64,000 nucleotides of DNA, taken from Pseudomonas khorasanensis (GTDB lineage: Bacteria > Pseudomonadota > Gammaproteobacteria > Pseudomonadales > Pseudomonadaceae). This document shows, in pieces, positions 47,820-57,106 of this stretch. The first letter of the stretch is position 1. Each line of letters starts with the position of its first letter. The notes under the pieces were generated by a model. It did no database searches. It worked only from the letters and a program-made list of their open reading frames with translations, and had not been told where the DNA came from. Both the position numbers and the translations under genes were made by a program. The stretch lies in assembly GCF_014268505.2 (NCBI RefSeq), contig NZ_JABWQP020000002.1, forward strand, positions 558,001-622,000, in the 5' to 3' direction.

Positions 47820-49286
47820 ATGAGTTCAACAACCGCCGGGCAAAGCGTCGGGCAACTGGAAACCCGTGGTATCGAGCCAGTGCCCGAGGCTGAGTGCAAC
47901 GGGCATCCGCTGCAGCTTTTCTGGGTCTGGTTCGCCGCCAATATTTCGATTCTCGGCCTGCCGCTGGGCGCGACCCTTGTGGCCTTTCGCGGGTTGGCGA
48001 TCTGGCAGGCAATCATCGTCGCCATCCTCGGTGCCGCCGGTTCGTTTGCGGTGGTCGGGATCATTTCGATTGCCGGCCGCCGTGGTCGCGCGCCGAGCCT
48101 GACGCTGTCTCGCGCGATCTTCGGCGTTCGCGGCAACATCGGCCCGACGCTGGTCTCGCTGATGTCGCGGCTGGGTTGGGAAACCGTCAACACCACCACG
48201 GCGGCATTCGTGTTGCTGTCGCTGTGCTCGATCCTGTTCGGCTCGCCAGTGGAGGCGAAAAGCGCGCCGGTGCTGACGCTGATGTTCATCGCAATCTTCG
48301 TGCTGCTGACGCTGGCGGTGTCCGGTCTCGGTCACGCGACCTTGCTGGTGATCCAGAAGTGGGCGACGTACGTGTTCGGTGCGCTGAACATTCTGGTCGG
48401 CGGTTTCCTTTGCGCGACCATCGACTGGAGCGCGGTATTCAACGCCACGCCAGCGCCAGTGAGCGCGATGATCATCGGCATCGGCACGATGGCCGCCGGC
48501 ACCGGGATCGGCTGGGCCAACGCCGGCGCCGACATGTCGCGCTATCAACATCGCAGCGTCAAGGCTGTGCGTCTGGTTGCATCGGCGGCGTTCGGCGCGG
48601 GCATTCCGCTGGTGCTGCTGATCACCCTCGGCGGCTTGCTCTCGGTGGGCAACAACGACCTGGCGTCAGCGACCGACCCGATCGTGGCGATCCGCGACAT
48701 GCTGCCGACCTGGATGGCCGTGCCGTACCTGATCACCGCATTCGGCGGCTTGCTGCTGTCGAACAACCTGTCGGTGTATTCCGCCGGTTTGACCACGCTG
48801 ACCCTGGGCCTCAAGGTCAAACGCGTCTACGCAGTGGTGGTGGACATCGTTGCGATCTTCGCCGGCTCGATCTATTTCATGCTGATCGCCGACAGCTTCT
48901 ACGGCCCGTTCATCACGTTCATTTCCCTGCTGGCCGTGCCGATCACCGCCTGGGTCGGGATCTTCGTGGTCGATCTGATGCACCGTCATTACTACAGCCC
49001 CACAGACCTGCTCGACGTCAGCCCGAGCAGTGCCTATTGGTATCGCGGCGGCATCGAATGGCGCGCGTTCGGCGCCTGGGCGATTGCCATCGTGCTGGGC
49101 TTCAGCTTCACCACCATCGGCACCACCGCAGAGAACGTCTGGTTCAAAGGCTTTCTGTCCGACTCGTGGCTGGGGCACAACGGCCTCGGCTGGATCGTGA
49201 CCTTCGTGGTCGCCGGTGGCATTTACCTTGTACTCGGCGGGTCGAAAGATCGCCGCGCCGCGCAACCCGAGACTGCTCATGCCTAA
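47820..49286 (+). CDS. NCS1 family nucleobase/nucleoside permease
   Basis: 488-residue membrane protein with about twelve helices, of the cytosine/purine/thiamine/allantoin (NCS1, CodB-like) family: LFWVWFAANISILGLPLGA opening in TM1, SLTLSRAIFGVRGN, and GIGWANAGADMSRY mid-protein. The substrate is likely a nucleobase, nucleoside or related heterocycle. AGGAGCACGTTC precedes the ATG; in-frame starts further upstream lie in the REP region. The stop is eight bases past the kinase start. Confidence 0.9.
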   Translation: MSSTTAGQSVGQLETRGIEPVPEAECNGHPLQLFWVWFAANISILGLPLGATLVAFRGLAIWQAIIVAILGAAGSFAVVGIISIAGRRGRAPSLTLSRAIFGVRGNIGPTLVSLMSRLGWETVNTTTAAFVLLSLCSILFGSPVEAKSAPVLTLMFIAIFVLLTLAVSGLGHATLLVIQKWATYVFGALNILVGGFLCATIDWSAVFNATPAPVSAMIIGIGTMAAGTGIGWANAGADMSRYQHRSVKAVRLVASAAFGAGIPLVLLITLGGLLSVGNNDLASATDPIVAIRDMLPTWMAVPYLITAFGGLLLSNNLSVYSAGLTTLTLGLKVKRVYAVVVDIVAIFAGSIYFMLIADSFYGPFITFISLLAVPITAWVGIFVVDLMHRHYYSPTDLLDVSPSSAYWYRGGIEWRAFGAWAIAIVLGFSFTTIGTTAENVWFKGFLSDSWLGHNGLGWIVTFVVAGGIYLVLGGSKDRRAAQPETAHA

Positions 49287-50208
49287 GATGCTGCACACCG
49301 GCCAGGTCATCATCGACCTGGTCATGGCCGTGGATAAATTGCCGCAGATTGGCGGTGATGTGTTGGCGCAATCAGCCGGTTTCGAAGCGGGCGGTGGTTT
49401 CAACGTTATGGCCGCCGCGGTACGAAATGGCCTGCCGGTGGTCTACCTCGGCCGCCACGGCACTGGGCGTTTCGGCGATCTGGCGCGCCAGGCGATGCAG
49501 GCGGAGGGCATCTGCATCGGCATCCGTGAACCGGCCGAGCGCGACACCGGTTTGTGTGTGGCGCTCACCGATGCGTCGGCCGAACGCAGTTTCATTTCCT
49601 ACATCGGCGCCGAAGGTGAGGTGACCGAAGAGGATCTGAACAGCGTGGCCGCCGAAGCCGGCGATTACGTTTATCTCAGTGGTTATAGCTTGCTGCACGA
49701 GGGCAAGGCGCAGGCTTTGCTCGACTGGACATTTGCACTGCCGGACGGCGTGCAGGTGGTATTCGACCCGGGACCGTTAGTGGAGCTACCGGACTCGCCG
49801 ATGATGCAGGCGCTGCTGCCGCTTATCGATGTGTGGACCAGCAACAGTGTCGAAGCTTTGCGCTTTACGGGTGCTGAAGACATTGGCATCGCGCTGGATC
49901 GCCTGGCTGAGCATCTGCCCAAGGACGTGCTGACGGTGGTGCGTGACGGGCCGCAGGGTTGCTGGATCGAGCAATACGGCGAACGCCGTCACGTGCCCGG
50001 GTTTGCGGTGACAGCAGTGGACAGCAATGGCGCTGGCGACGCGCACGCCGGAGTGTTCGTCGCCGGGCTGGCGCAGGGCTTGCCCGCCCGCGAGGCTGCG
50101 CGCCGGGCCAATGCGGCAGCGGCGCTCGCGGTAACACGCTGGGGGCCGGCGACTTCGCCGGGGGCGGCTGAGGTGGATGCGTTTATTCGCGAGTCCTGCG
50201 GCGACTGA
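49279..50208 (+). CDS. PfkB family carbohydrate/nucleoside kinase (YegV-like)
   Basis: 309-residue ribokinase-fold kinase. N-terminal GGGFNVMAAAVRNG and C-terminal DSNGAGDAHAG with catalytic D254 show an active PfkB enzyme. Overlaps the permease gene by eight bases. Probably phosphorylates the sugar, or the intact nucleoside, handled by the glycohydrolase. The same family combination (GntR, ARH, transporter, PfkB) exists as yegW-yegTUV in E. coli, function unknown. Confidence 0.9.
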   Translation: MPKMLHTGQVIIDLVMAVDKLPQIGGDVLAQSAGFEAGGGFNVMAAAVRNGLPVVYLGRHGTGRFGDLARQAMQAEGICIGIREPAERDTGLCVALTDASAERSFISYIGAEGEVTEEDLNSVAAEAGDYVYLSGYSLLHEGKAQALLDWTFALPDGVQVVFDPGPLVELPDSPMMQALLPLIDVWTSNSVEALRFTGAEDIGIALDRLAEHLPKDVLTVVRDGPQGCWIEQYGERRHVPGFAVTAVDSNGAGDAHAGVFVAGLAQGLPAREAARRANAAAALAVTRWGPATSPGAAEVDAFIRESCGD

Positions 50209-50217
50209 TCCGAAACC

Positions 50218-50283
50218 TTCGCGAGCAGGCTCGCTCCCACAGGTGAAACACGGTGCCATTGTGGGAGCGAGCCTGCTCGCGAA
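50218..50283. repeat. REP doublet (class I, 20-base centre)
   Basis: Two inverted 23-base GTGGGAGCGAGCCTGCTCGC-type REPs, CCCAC ends inward, between the convergent kinase gene and the Rho_N protein gene. Confidence 0.95.
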
Positions 50284-50307
50284 GAGGCCATAAGCTTCAC
50301 GCAGAAC

Positions 50308-50688
50308 TCAGCCGGCCTTGCGCAACGCCTCGATCAACTCGTGCTTGCGCATCGAAGACCGTCCCGGAATGTTCTTCGCGCGGGCTTCCTTCATCAAGCT
50401 ATCAACGGTCTGGGTGTCCTTCGAGGCCTCGCTATTGCGCGACTGTCCCTTGCGACTGGCCACCGCGCGGCGCGATGACTCCTTGCGGTCTTCAGACTTG
50501 GCGCTCGCCGGTTTTCTGCGTCCGGAGCCCCCCGACTTTTCGCCGCCGCCCGATTGTTTATTAACGGTCGCCCAGGCTCGCGCTTCGGCTTCATCTTTAG
50601 ACACGCCTTTTTTCTCATAGCTGTCTTCGATGTGCTCAGCCTTGCGCTGTTGCTCGGCGTTGTATTTGTCTTTGCTTCCACGAGGCAT
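50308..50688 (-). CDS. Basic protein with C-terminal Rho_N-like motif
   Basis: 126-residue, strongly basic and hydrophilic protein. N-terminal part (KYNAEQQRKAEHIEDSYEK, EAEARAWATVNKQSGG) is common in Pseudomonas proteins labelled plasmid stabilization; a Lys/Arg/Ser/Gly linker follows, and the C-terminus (SMRKHELIEALRKAG) resembles the Rho termination factor N-terminal SAP-like helix pair. Probably a nucleic-acid binder; function unknown. ATG at MPRGSKDKYN taken. Confidence 0.75.
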   Translation of the reverse strand: MPRGSKDKYNAEQQRKAEHIEDSYEKKGVSKDEAEARAWATVNKQSGGGEKSGGSGRRKPASAKSEDRKESSRRAVASRKGQSRNSEASKDTQTVDSLMKEARAKNIPGRSSMRKHELIEALRKAG

Positions 50689-50768
50689 GGGATTTGTCCT
50701 TGCATCGGTAGGTGAATTCCGCTGCCGGCGCTGGGCGGATCGCAGCAGCGCCGGCACGGTCACATGGC

Positions 50769-51023
50769 TCAGCTGTCGAGTTTGCGCGCGGCTTCGACCC
50801 CGGCGGCGCTGAGCTTGATCGGCAGGTTAAGCGAATGCTCGCCGGCCTCGCGGCAGGTCACATGGCCATGGTGGATCAGTCCGCGATCCTGTAGCGCCGC
50901 GAGTGCGTCGGCCACGACTTTCTCGCCTCGGTAATTGTCCAGTACTTCCTTGCCCAAGCCATTGGGATGCGCATGCAACAGGCGGGTAAGCACCTCTTTT
51001 TCCAGGTCTTTGTCGACGTTCAT
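50769..51023 (-). CDS. Small hypothetical protein, winged-helix-like
   Basis: 84 residues, MNVDKDLEKEVLTRLL opening. The order helix-helix-helix then LIHHGHVTCRE... suggests a small winged-helix fold, but there is no clear family match I can name. Preceded by AGAGGTAACC. Same strand and spacing as the basic protein gene. Confidence 0.6.
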   Translation of the reverse strand: MNVDKDLEKEVLTRLLHAHPNGLGKEVLDNYRGEKVVADALAALQDRGLIHHGHVTCREAGEHSLNLPIKLSAAGVEAARKLDS

Positions 51024-51067
51024 GGTTACCTCTTCATGGGAGTGAATAGGACGCTCGCGTCGGCGAA

Positions 51068-51412
51068 CTACTGACCGGCACCTTCGGAACCGGAGCCACC
51101 GGTGGTGGTTTTCGAGCCAGTGCCGGGACCAGCATTGTCGGGGGTGGCGGCAGGGGAGTCAGGCGTGTTCATTCCACCTTGGCGCCCCGGGTCGCTGCCC
51201 TGAGTGCGCGGGTCGGTGCCGGTGGCGGGCGGTTGATTGATCAGCGGCACACCGGAACCATCGGTATTCATGCCGGGGGCACTGTTAATGGCGGGGGCTC
51301 GGGGTGGGGTCGGATCGGTGGGGCCGGTGCCCGCCGCCGTGCCGGAAGCGGCGAAGACAGCAGGGCAAAGCAGGGCGCTGAAAACGAAAGCGGTCAACCT
51401 TGACGAGATCAT
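51068..51412 (-). CDS. Secreted Gly/Pro/Thr-rich low-complexity protein
   Basis: 114 residues: Sec signal peptide about 1-21 (AFVFSALLCPAVFA), then a mature part made almost wholly of Gly, Pro, Thr, Ser, Ala and Asp, with no predicted fold. Such short periplasmic proteins are common near stress genes in Pseudomonas; function unknown. Confidence 0.65.
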   Translation of the reverse strand: MISSRLTAFVFSALLCPAVFAASGTAAGTGPTDPTPPRAPAINSAPGMNTDGSGVPLINQPPATGTDPRTQGSDPGRQGGMNTPDSPAATPDNAGPGTGSKTTTGGSGSEGAGQ

Positions 51413-51437
51413 AGGGTTTCTCCAGTGATTGGAATCC

Positions 51438-52691
51438 TTACTTTTCTTTGGTCAGCCCTGGCGGCGGGTTGGTGCCTGATGATCGACGAACGGTCTCGAG
51501 CGCTGGCGCGGTTTGGAACTGCAGTCGACGCCAGAGCAGACGACCCAAGGTGATCAGCCAGTTTGCCGAGGCCACCGCCAATAGCGCGAGCAACAGCGTC
51601 GGCAGGCCGTGTTCGACAATGATTTTGCCGGCGAGCAACGGGAAGCCAAACACACCAATGAAGTACGAAAGACTGAACAGCAGCAGCGCCTGCGAGGTTG
51701 CGCCGGGCGGTGCTTCGTTGGCCGCCAGTCCATTGATGACTGAATACGTCAGCCCGTAACCGACACCGAGCATGACGGCTGCCAGCAGGTAACTGAATCC
51801 GCTGTGCACTCCGAACGCGAACAGCACAATCGAACCCAGCATCACACCCGACAACAGGCACGACGCCAACAACGGATCACGTTTGACGACAAACCCTGCG
51901 ATCAACATCCGACTGCTGATCGCCGCGCTCATGAAGCCCAGAAAGAACAGCGAATAATCCAGCGAGCGGGCGGCGGCGTAACTGGTCTGAAAGCTCGACA
52001 GGCCGCCGAATATACAACCACCGAGACCGACCATGATGATCGGAAACAGGGCGCGCGAGCCGAGCACTTGAGCGGTCGCTTGCCAGGTAATTCTTGCCGC
52101 TGAAGTGGTGTGTGAGTCTTTGAGTTGCGCGCCCAATTGCCAAAACAGCAGCACGCCAACCAGGCTCGCCAACGCCGCCAGATAAAATGCCGAGGTCAAC
52201 GGCATGCCCGCTGCGCTGGCTGCACGTGCGAGCAAGGGGGCGCTGCCAATTCCCGTCATCATGCTGCCCGACAGCAGGGCGAAATATTTCGCCCGCTGTG
52301 TCGGCGTCACCAGGCTCGCGACGATGATCGGCCCCAGGGTGTAAAACACCCCCCAACCCAATCCCAGCAACAAGCCAAAGAACAACAGAAGGTGACCAAA
52401 CTCCCGCGTCATCGCGAATCCCAGACTCGCCGCCACCAGCAACAGACCAAACAGGGCAATCGAACGCGCCGCACCGAACAGATCCGACAAATGCCCGGAC
52501 ACCAGCACCGCGCAGAATGTGCTGAGCATCGCGGCAGAAATCACACTGCCGGCATCGTGCTCATTGCCGCCGCGAGAGCCGATCAGCAGCGACAGCAAAA
52601 ACGTCGAGCCATAGGACAGCGACAGCAGATAACTGGCGAGGCAGAACAGGCCGAACACCTTGCCTGACACTGTGGGTGTTGCTTGTGACAT
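51438..52691 (-). CDS. MFS transporter
   Basis: 417 residues, about twelve helices with a central loop near residue 195 and the MFS loop motif GHLSDLFGAARSIALFG after TM2. Most like sugar- or drug-type efflux carriers; no substrate clue. No partner genes. Confidence 0.88.
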   Translation of the reverse strand: MSQATPTVSGKVFGLFCLASYLLSLSYGSTFLLSLLIGSRGGNEHDAGSVISAAMLSTFCAVLVSGHLSDLFGAARSIALFGLLLVAASLGFAMTREFGHLLLFFGLLLGLGWGVFYTLGPIIVASLVTPTQRAKYFALLSGSMMTGIGSAPLLARAASAAGMPLTSAFYLAALASLVGVLLFWQLGAQLKDSHTTSAARITWQATAQVLGSRALFPIIMVGLGGCIFGGLSSFQTSYAAARSLDYSLFFLGFMSAAISSRMLIAGFVVKRDPLLASCLLSGVMLGSIVLFAFGVHSGFSYLLAAVMLGVGYGLTYSVINGLAANEAPPGATSQALLLFSLSYFIGVFGFPLLAGKIIVEHGLPTLLLALLAVASANWLITLGRLLWRRLQFQTAPALETVRRSSGTNPPPGLTKEK

Positions 52692-52800
52692 GACGCGGTT
52701 CCTTGAGCGGGAAATTCAGCGTCATCTGTTTAACATGCCCGGCCTGCGCGACAGGTGTGAGGTTGCTGAAGTCAGGATCCTGGTTTGCCGGAGTAATGAT

Positions 52801-53454
52801 TCACGCGATGCCGATTTCTTCCTTGAACTGCTCCATGAAACCCTTCAGGCGCTGGTGGCGAATCTGTGCCAGGCGCTGGCCGGTCGCGGTCTGAAAACCG
52901 TCGGCGAGGTGCAGCAGTTTGGTCTGGAAATGATCGAGGCAAAAACGCGTGTCGTCGTACTCGCGTCGCTTTGCTTCGGGATCCTGCGGGTCGTACAACG
53001 CCGACCCCATGCGTCCGGCGACGTAGAACGTGCGCGCCACGCCGAGCATGCCCAGCGAGTCGAGGCGGTCGGCGTCCTGGACGATTTTCGCTTCGAGCGT
53101 CAGCGGGGTGATATTGGCGGAAAAACTATGGGCTTCGATGGCGTGGGCGACGTTGGAGATTGTTTCGCCGGGCCAGTTCATTTGCGCGAGCACTGCCGAG
53201 GCTTTTTCCGCTGCCAGACGCGAGGCTTGCGAACGCAGCGGCGAATTTTTTTCGATTGATACGCAATCGTGCAGCAGCACCGCCGCAAGCAACACGTCGA
53301 GATCGCCGCCTTCTGTTTCATGCAATGTACGTGCGTTGTGCCAGACGCGTTGCAGGTGGGCAAGGTCGTGGGCGCCGTCGTCGCAGGGTTCCAGCGCGTT
53401 GGGCAGCAACTGCGCAGCAAGTGCTGTCAGCGGAGCGAATGCATCTGGGCTCAT
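52801..53454 (-). CDS. HD domain phosphohydrolase (YedJ-like)
   Basis: 217-residue HD-domain protein. Metal ligands H33 (HDLAHLQRVW), H62-D63 (LLHDCVS) and D129 (QDADRLDSLG) are complete. The family hydrolyses phosphate esters of nucleotides or similar; E. coli YedJ has no settled substrate. Divergent from the GNAT gene. Confidence 0.9.
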   Translation of the reverse strand: MSPDAFAPLTALAAQLLPNALEPCDDGAHDLAHLQRVWHNARTLHETEGGDLDVLLAAVLLHDCVSIEKNSPLRSQASRLAAEKASAVLAQMNWPGETISNVAHAIEAHSFSANITPLTLEAKIVQDADRLDSLGMLGVARTFYVAGRMGSALYDPQDPEAKRREYDDTRFCLDHFQTKLLHLADGFQTATGQRLAQIRHQRLKGFMEQFKEEIGIA

Positions 53455-53563
53455 CAGTATCCTTTCATGTTGTGGTCATCGCGCATCAAAGCAACGCTTG
53501 CCATGTGACGTGCGCCGCCGCTGGCCTTAGTATGGCGCTTTAATTTGCAAACAAGGCCCGTCC

Positions 53564-54043
53564 ATGACGATCGAAATCCGCCCGGCGACCCCCAGCGATG
53601 CGCCACAAATCCTCGCCTTTATCACCGAACTGGCAGATTTCGAAAAGGCCCGTCACGAAGTCATCGCCAGCGTCGCGGACATCGAACGCAGCCTGTTCGG
53701 CGAAGGTGCCACCGCCCATGGCCTGATCTGCCTGCGCGACGGCTTGCCGATCGGCTTCGCCGTGTTCTTTTTCAGCTACTCGACCTGGCTCGGCAGCAAT
53801 TGCCTGTACCTCGAAGACCTCTACATCACCCCCGAACAACGCGGCGGCGGCGCCGGCAAAACCCTGCTGCGCCACCTGGCGAAAATCGCCTGCGCCAACG
53901 ACTGCGGCCGCTTCGAATGGAGTGTGCTGGAATGGAACACTCCGGCGATCGAATTCTACAAATCCCTCGGCGCACAACCGCAGGAGGAATGGGTGAGATA
54001 CCGCATGGATGGCAAGGTGTTGAGGGAGTTTGCCGAGGGGTAG
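53564..54043 (+). CDS. GNAT family N-acetyltransferase
   Basis: 159-residue acetyltransferase resembling the spermidine/diamine group: LYLEDLYITPEQRGGGAGKTLLRHLAKIA read in parts contains the acetyl-CoA loop RGGGAG (motif A), and WNTPAIEFYKSLGA is motif B. Substrate may be an amine or amino acid; not decidable. Confidence 0.9.
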   Translation: MTIEIRPATPSDAPQILAFITELADFEKARHEVIASVADIERSLFGEGATAHGLICLRDGLPIGFAVFFFSYSTWLGSNCLYLEDLYITPEQRGGGAGKTLLRHLAKIACANDCGRFEWSVLEWNTPAIEFYKSLGAQPQEEWVRYRMDGKVLREFAEG

Positions 54044-54053
54044 TAAACCTTCC

Positions 54054-54134
54054 AAAAGATCGCAGTCTTTAGCAGCGTCGGCACGTGATAACTGAACACA
54101 TGTTGGAGCTGCCGAAGGCTGCGATCTTTTTTTT
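54054..54134. repeat. Inverted repeat (GATCGCAG family), imperfect copy acting as terminator
   Basis: AAAAGATCGCAG at the left and CTGCCGAAGGCTGCGATCTTTTTTTT at the right in pieces match the element at 24362; the left arm is diverged (GTCTTTAGCAGCGTCGG). The T-run makes it a plausible terminator for the GNAT gene. Confidence 0.85.
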
Positions 54135-54140
54135 CTTCTT

Positions 54141-54153
54141 CCCATAATATGGG
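54141..54153. promoter_or_regulatory. Operator palindrome upstream of dgoK
   Basis: Perfect 13-base palindrome CCCATAATATGGG, in the same place as 40691-40703. A shared activator site is inferred. Confidence 0.72.
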
Positions 54154-54168
54154 ATCGATATTTATATA

Positions 54169-54198
54169 TTGAGATTTCTCCTCTCCCAGGTTTATAGT
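54169..54198 (+). promoter_or_regulatory. Promoter of the dgoKAD operon
   Basis: TTGAGA, 18-base spacer, TATAGT, with the same flanking blocks as the promoter at 40719-40748. Confidence 0.72.
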
Positions 54199-54236
54199 CC
54201 ATCGCACTCACTGCCAAAAACAAAACAGGTGAAGCG

Positions 54237-55226
54237 ATGCAGGCGCAATTGATCGCGCTCGATTGGGGGACAACCTCACTACGTGCTTACAAACTCGCGG
54301 CAAACGGTGTGGTGCTGGAGCAGCGTGCGCTGTCGTCCGGGATCATGCAGTTGCCCAAGACTCCGCGAATCATCCACGGTCGTGAATGCGCCGACGGGTT
54401 TGAACTGGCCTTTGACGAGGCCTGCGGTGACTGGCTCGATGCGCAGCCGGATCTTCCGGTGATCGCTTGCGGCATGGTCGGCAGTGCGCAGGGCTGGCGC
54501 GAAGCGGCTTACTGCGAGACCCCGGCGGACGTCGCCCATCTCGGCAATTCCCTGCAGACCGTTATCAGCCTGCGCGGTACGGCGGTGCATATTGTCCCGG
54601 GCGTGATTCAGCGTTCGCGTCTGCCGAACGTCATGCGCGGCGAAGAGACCCAAGTGCTCGGCGTCCTGCAAAGTCTTGCGGCCGAGGCCGGCAACGACCT
54701 GCTGATCGGTCTGCCCGGCAGCCACTCGAAGTGGGTGGAGGTGGTCGATGGCCGTATCACTCATTTCGACACGTTCATGACCGGCGAAGTCTTCGCCGTG
54801 CTCAGTGAGCACAGCATTCTGGGGCGCACCCAACAGCCGAGCGCGACGTTCGATGCGCAAGCGTTTGACCGGGGTGTGCAGATTGCGCTGTCGGCGGATG
54901 CCGAGCTCGGCGTGCTCTCGACCTTGTTCAGCGCCCGGACCCTTGGCCTGACCGGTGAACTCGGCCCCACCGCTCAGGCCGATTATCTGTCCGGCCTGAT
55001 GATCGGGCATGAGCTGACCGCACTCGCCACTGTGCAACGCCGCCGGCGTAACAGCCCGACTCTTCCTTCGATCGTCCTCATCGGCAATGCGCAACTGTGT
55101 ACGCGCTATCGCCGTGCTCTCGACGCCTGTGGTTTTGCGCAGGTGACGCTGGCCGAGCAGGCCACCGAGCGTGGCTTGTGGCAACTGGCGCTCGCCGCCG
55201 GACTGATCGATTCCTTATCCCGTTAA
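54237..55226 (+). CDS. dgoK: 2-dehydro-3-deoxygalactonokinase DgoK
   Basis: Phosphorylates 2-dehydro-3-deoxy-D-galactonate at O6. 329 residues of the DgoK family: LIALDWGTTSLRAYKL opening with the phosphate-binding DWGTTS, GLPGSHSKWV in the middle. AACAGGTGAAG precedes the ATG. First gene of dgoK-dgoA-dgoD. Confidence 0.95.
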   Translation: MQAQLIALDWGTTSLRAYKLAANGVVLEQRALSSGIMQLPKTPRIIHGRECADGFELAFDEACGDWLDAQPDLPVIACGMVGSAQGWREAAYCETPADVAHLGNSLQTVISLRGTAVHIVPGVIQRSRLPNVMRGEETQVLGVLQSLAAEAGNDLLIGLPGSHSKWVEVVDGRITHFDTFMTGEVFAVLSEHSILGRTQQPSATFDAQAFDRGVQIALSADAELGVLSTLFSARTLGLTGELGPTAQADYLSGLMIGHELTALATVQRRRRNSPTLPSIVLIGNAQLCTRYRRALDACGFAQVTLAEQATERGLWQLALAAGLIDSLSR

Positions 55227-55245
55227 CCCTGACTGGAGGCCTGAC

Positions 55246-55866
55246 ATGCTCAAGCAAGCACTGGCGCAAAACGGTCTGATCGCAATTCTGCGTGGCCTGC
55301 AACCGCAGGAAGCGGCGGCCATCGGAGAAGTCCTGTATGCGGCTGGATTTCGCGTTATCGAAGTACCGCTCAATTCCCCGTCGCCGTACGAAAGTATCCG
55401 CATTCTGCGCGACGCCTTGCCCGCCGATTGCCTGATCGGTGCCGGCACGGTGCTCACCCCCGAACAAGTCGAGCAGGTGAAGGCCGCCGGCGGGCAGGTG
55501 ATTGTCATGCCGCACAGCGATGCCAAGGTATTGCGCGCCGCGAAAGCGGCGGGGCTGTTTCTGTCGCCGGGTGTGGCCACGCCGACCGAAGCCTTCGCGG
55601 CACTGGCCGAGGGCGCGGACATTCTCAAGCTGTTCCCGGCTGAGCAGATGGGCCCGGCGGTCGTCAAAGCCTGGCTTGCGGTGTTGCCCTCGGGAACGGT
55701 GCTGGCGCCGGTTGGCGGCATCACGCCGGACAACATGCAGGTGTTTATCGATGCCGGCGTGAAAGGTTTCGGGCTTGGCTCGGGCCTGTTCAAACCTGGC
55801 ATGACGCCGGAGCAGGTGGCGGTGAATGCCAAGGCCTACGTGGCCGCATGGAAAGCCCTTCGTTAA
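55246..55866 (+). CDS. dgoA: 2-dehydro-3-deoxy-6-phosphogalactonate aldolase DgoA
   Basis: Splits KDPGal to pyruvate and glyceraldehyde-3-phosphate. 206 residues; class I aldolase with Schiff-base K128 (DILKLFPAEQMGP) and E39 (FRVIEVPLNSP). GGAGG before the ATG, 19 bases after dgoK. Confidence 0.95.
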   Translation: MLKQALAQNGLIAILRGLQPQEAAAIGEVLYAAGFRVIEVPLNSPSPYESIRILRDALPADCLIGAGTVLTPEQVEQVKAAGGQVIVMPHSDAKVLRAAKAAGLFLSPGVATPTEAFAALAEGADILKLFPAEQMGPAVVKAWLAVLPSGTVLAPVGGITPDNMQVFIDAGVKGFGLGSGLFKPGMTPEQVAVNAKAYVAAWKALR

Positions 55867-55929
55867 GACTTTTCGGCGCTGTGTGCGCTGCATCCGAATA
55901 AAAGCTGCATTTACAAAAAGAGAGCAGAG

Positions 55930-57078
55930 ATGAAAATCACCAAACTGACCACCTTCATCGTTCCGCCGCGCTGGTGCTTCCTCAAGGTCGAAACCGATGA
56001 AGGTGTGACCGGTTGGGGCGAGCCCGTGGTCGAAGGGCGCGCGCACACCGTGGCCGCTGCCGTGGAAGAACTGTCCGACTACCTGATCGGCAAAGACCCA
56101 CGCAACATCGAAGACATCTGGACCGTGCTCTATCGCGGCGGCTTCTACCGGGGCGGCGCGATTCACATGAGCGCGCTGGCCGGTATTGACCAGGCGTTGT
56201 GGGACATCAAGGGCAAGGCGCTCGGCGTGTCGGTCAGCGATCTGCTCGGTGGTCAGGTGCGTGACAAGATTCGCGTTTATTCGTGGATCGGCGGTGACCG
56301 TCCGGCCGACACCGCGCGCGCGGCGAAAGAGGCGGTGAGCCGTGGTTTCACTGCGGTGAAAATGAACGGCACCGAAGAATTGCAGTTCCTCGACACCTTC
56401 GAAAAAGTCGATCTGGCCCTGGCCAACGTTGCCGCCGTGCGCGATGCGGTCGGGCCGAACGTTGGCATTGGCGTTGATTTCCATGGTCGTGTGCACAAGC
56501 CGATGGCCAAGGTGCTGATGAAGGAACTCGACCCGTACAAACTGATGTTTATCGAAGAGCCAGTGCTCAGCGAAAACTACGAAGCGCTGAAAGAACTCGC
56601 GCCGCTGACCAGCACGCCGATTGCTCTTGGTGAGCGGCTGTTCTCGCGCTGGGATTTCAAACGGGTGTTGAGTGAAGGCTACGTCGACATCATCCAGCCG
56701 GATGCCTCCCACGCTGGCGGCATCACCGAAACCCGCAAGATCGCCAACATGGCCGAAGCCTATGACGTGGCGCTGGCGCTGCATTGCCCGTTGGGCCCGA
56801 TCGCGCTGGCGGCGTGTTTGCAGCTCGACGCGGTTTGTTACAACGCGTTTATCCAAGAGCAGAGCCTCGGCATCCATTACAACGAGAGCAACGATTTGCT
56901 CGACTACGTGAAGGATCCGCAGGTGTTCGACTACGACAAGGGTTTCGTGAAAATACCGAACGGCCCGGGTCTGGGTATCGAGATCAACGAGGAATACGTG
57001 ATCGAACGCGCCGCCGTCGGTCATCGCTGGCGCAACCCGATCTGGCGTCACGCCGATGGCAGCTTTGCCGAATGGTGA
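55930..57078 (+). CDS. dgoD: D-galactonate dehydratase DgoD
   Basis: Enolase-superfamily enzyme turning D-galactonate into 2-dehydro-3-deoxygalactonate. 382 residues. Metal ligands D183, E209 and E235, catalytic H185 and H285 and D258 are all at the positions known for E. coli DgoD, so function is well supported. AGAGCAGAG precedes the ATG. Confidence 0.97.
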   Translation: MKITKLTTFIVPPRWCFLKVETDEGVTGWGEPVVEGRAHTVAAAVEELSDYLIGKDPRNIEDIWTVLYRGGFYRGGAIHMSALAGIDQALWDIKGKALGVSVSDLLGGQVRDKIRVYSWIGGDRPADTARAAKEAVSRGFTAVKMNGTEELQFLDTFEKVDLALANVAAVRDAVGPNVGIGVDFHGRVHKPMAKVLMKELDPYKLMFIEEPVLSENYEALKELAPLTSTPIALGERLFSRWDFKRVLSEGYVDIIQPDASHAGGITETRKIANMAEAYDVALALHCPLGPIALAACLQLDAVCYNAFIQEQSLGIHYNESNDLLDYVKDPQVFDYDKGFVKIPNGPGLGIEINEEYVIERAAVGHRWRNPIWRHADGSFAEW

Positions 57079-57106
57079 GTCGTCCCTGACACATCGCCGT
57101 CACCCT

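Noticed and set aside
47894..49624. 576-codon frame overlapping the permease and kinase genes on the same strand
   Set aside because: Arginine-rich out-of-frame reading; the overlapped genes have clear family sequence and proper starts.
55078..57051. 657-codon minus-strand frame opposite dgoA-dgoD
   Set aside because: Runs across two well-supported genes and their gap; His/Arg/Gln-rich as expected of the complementary frame.
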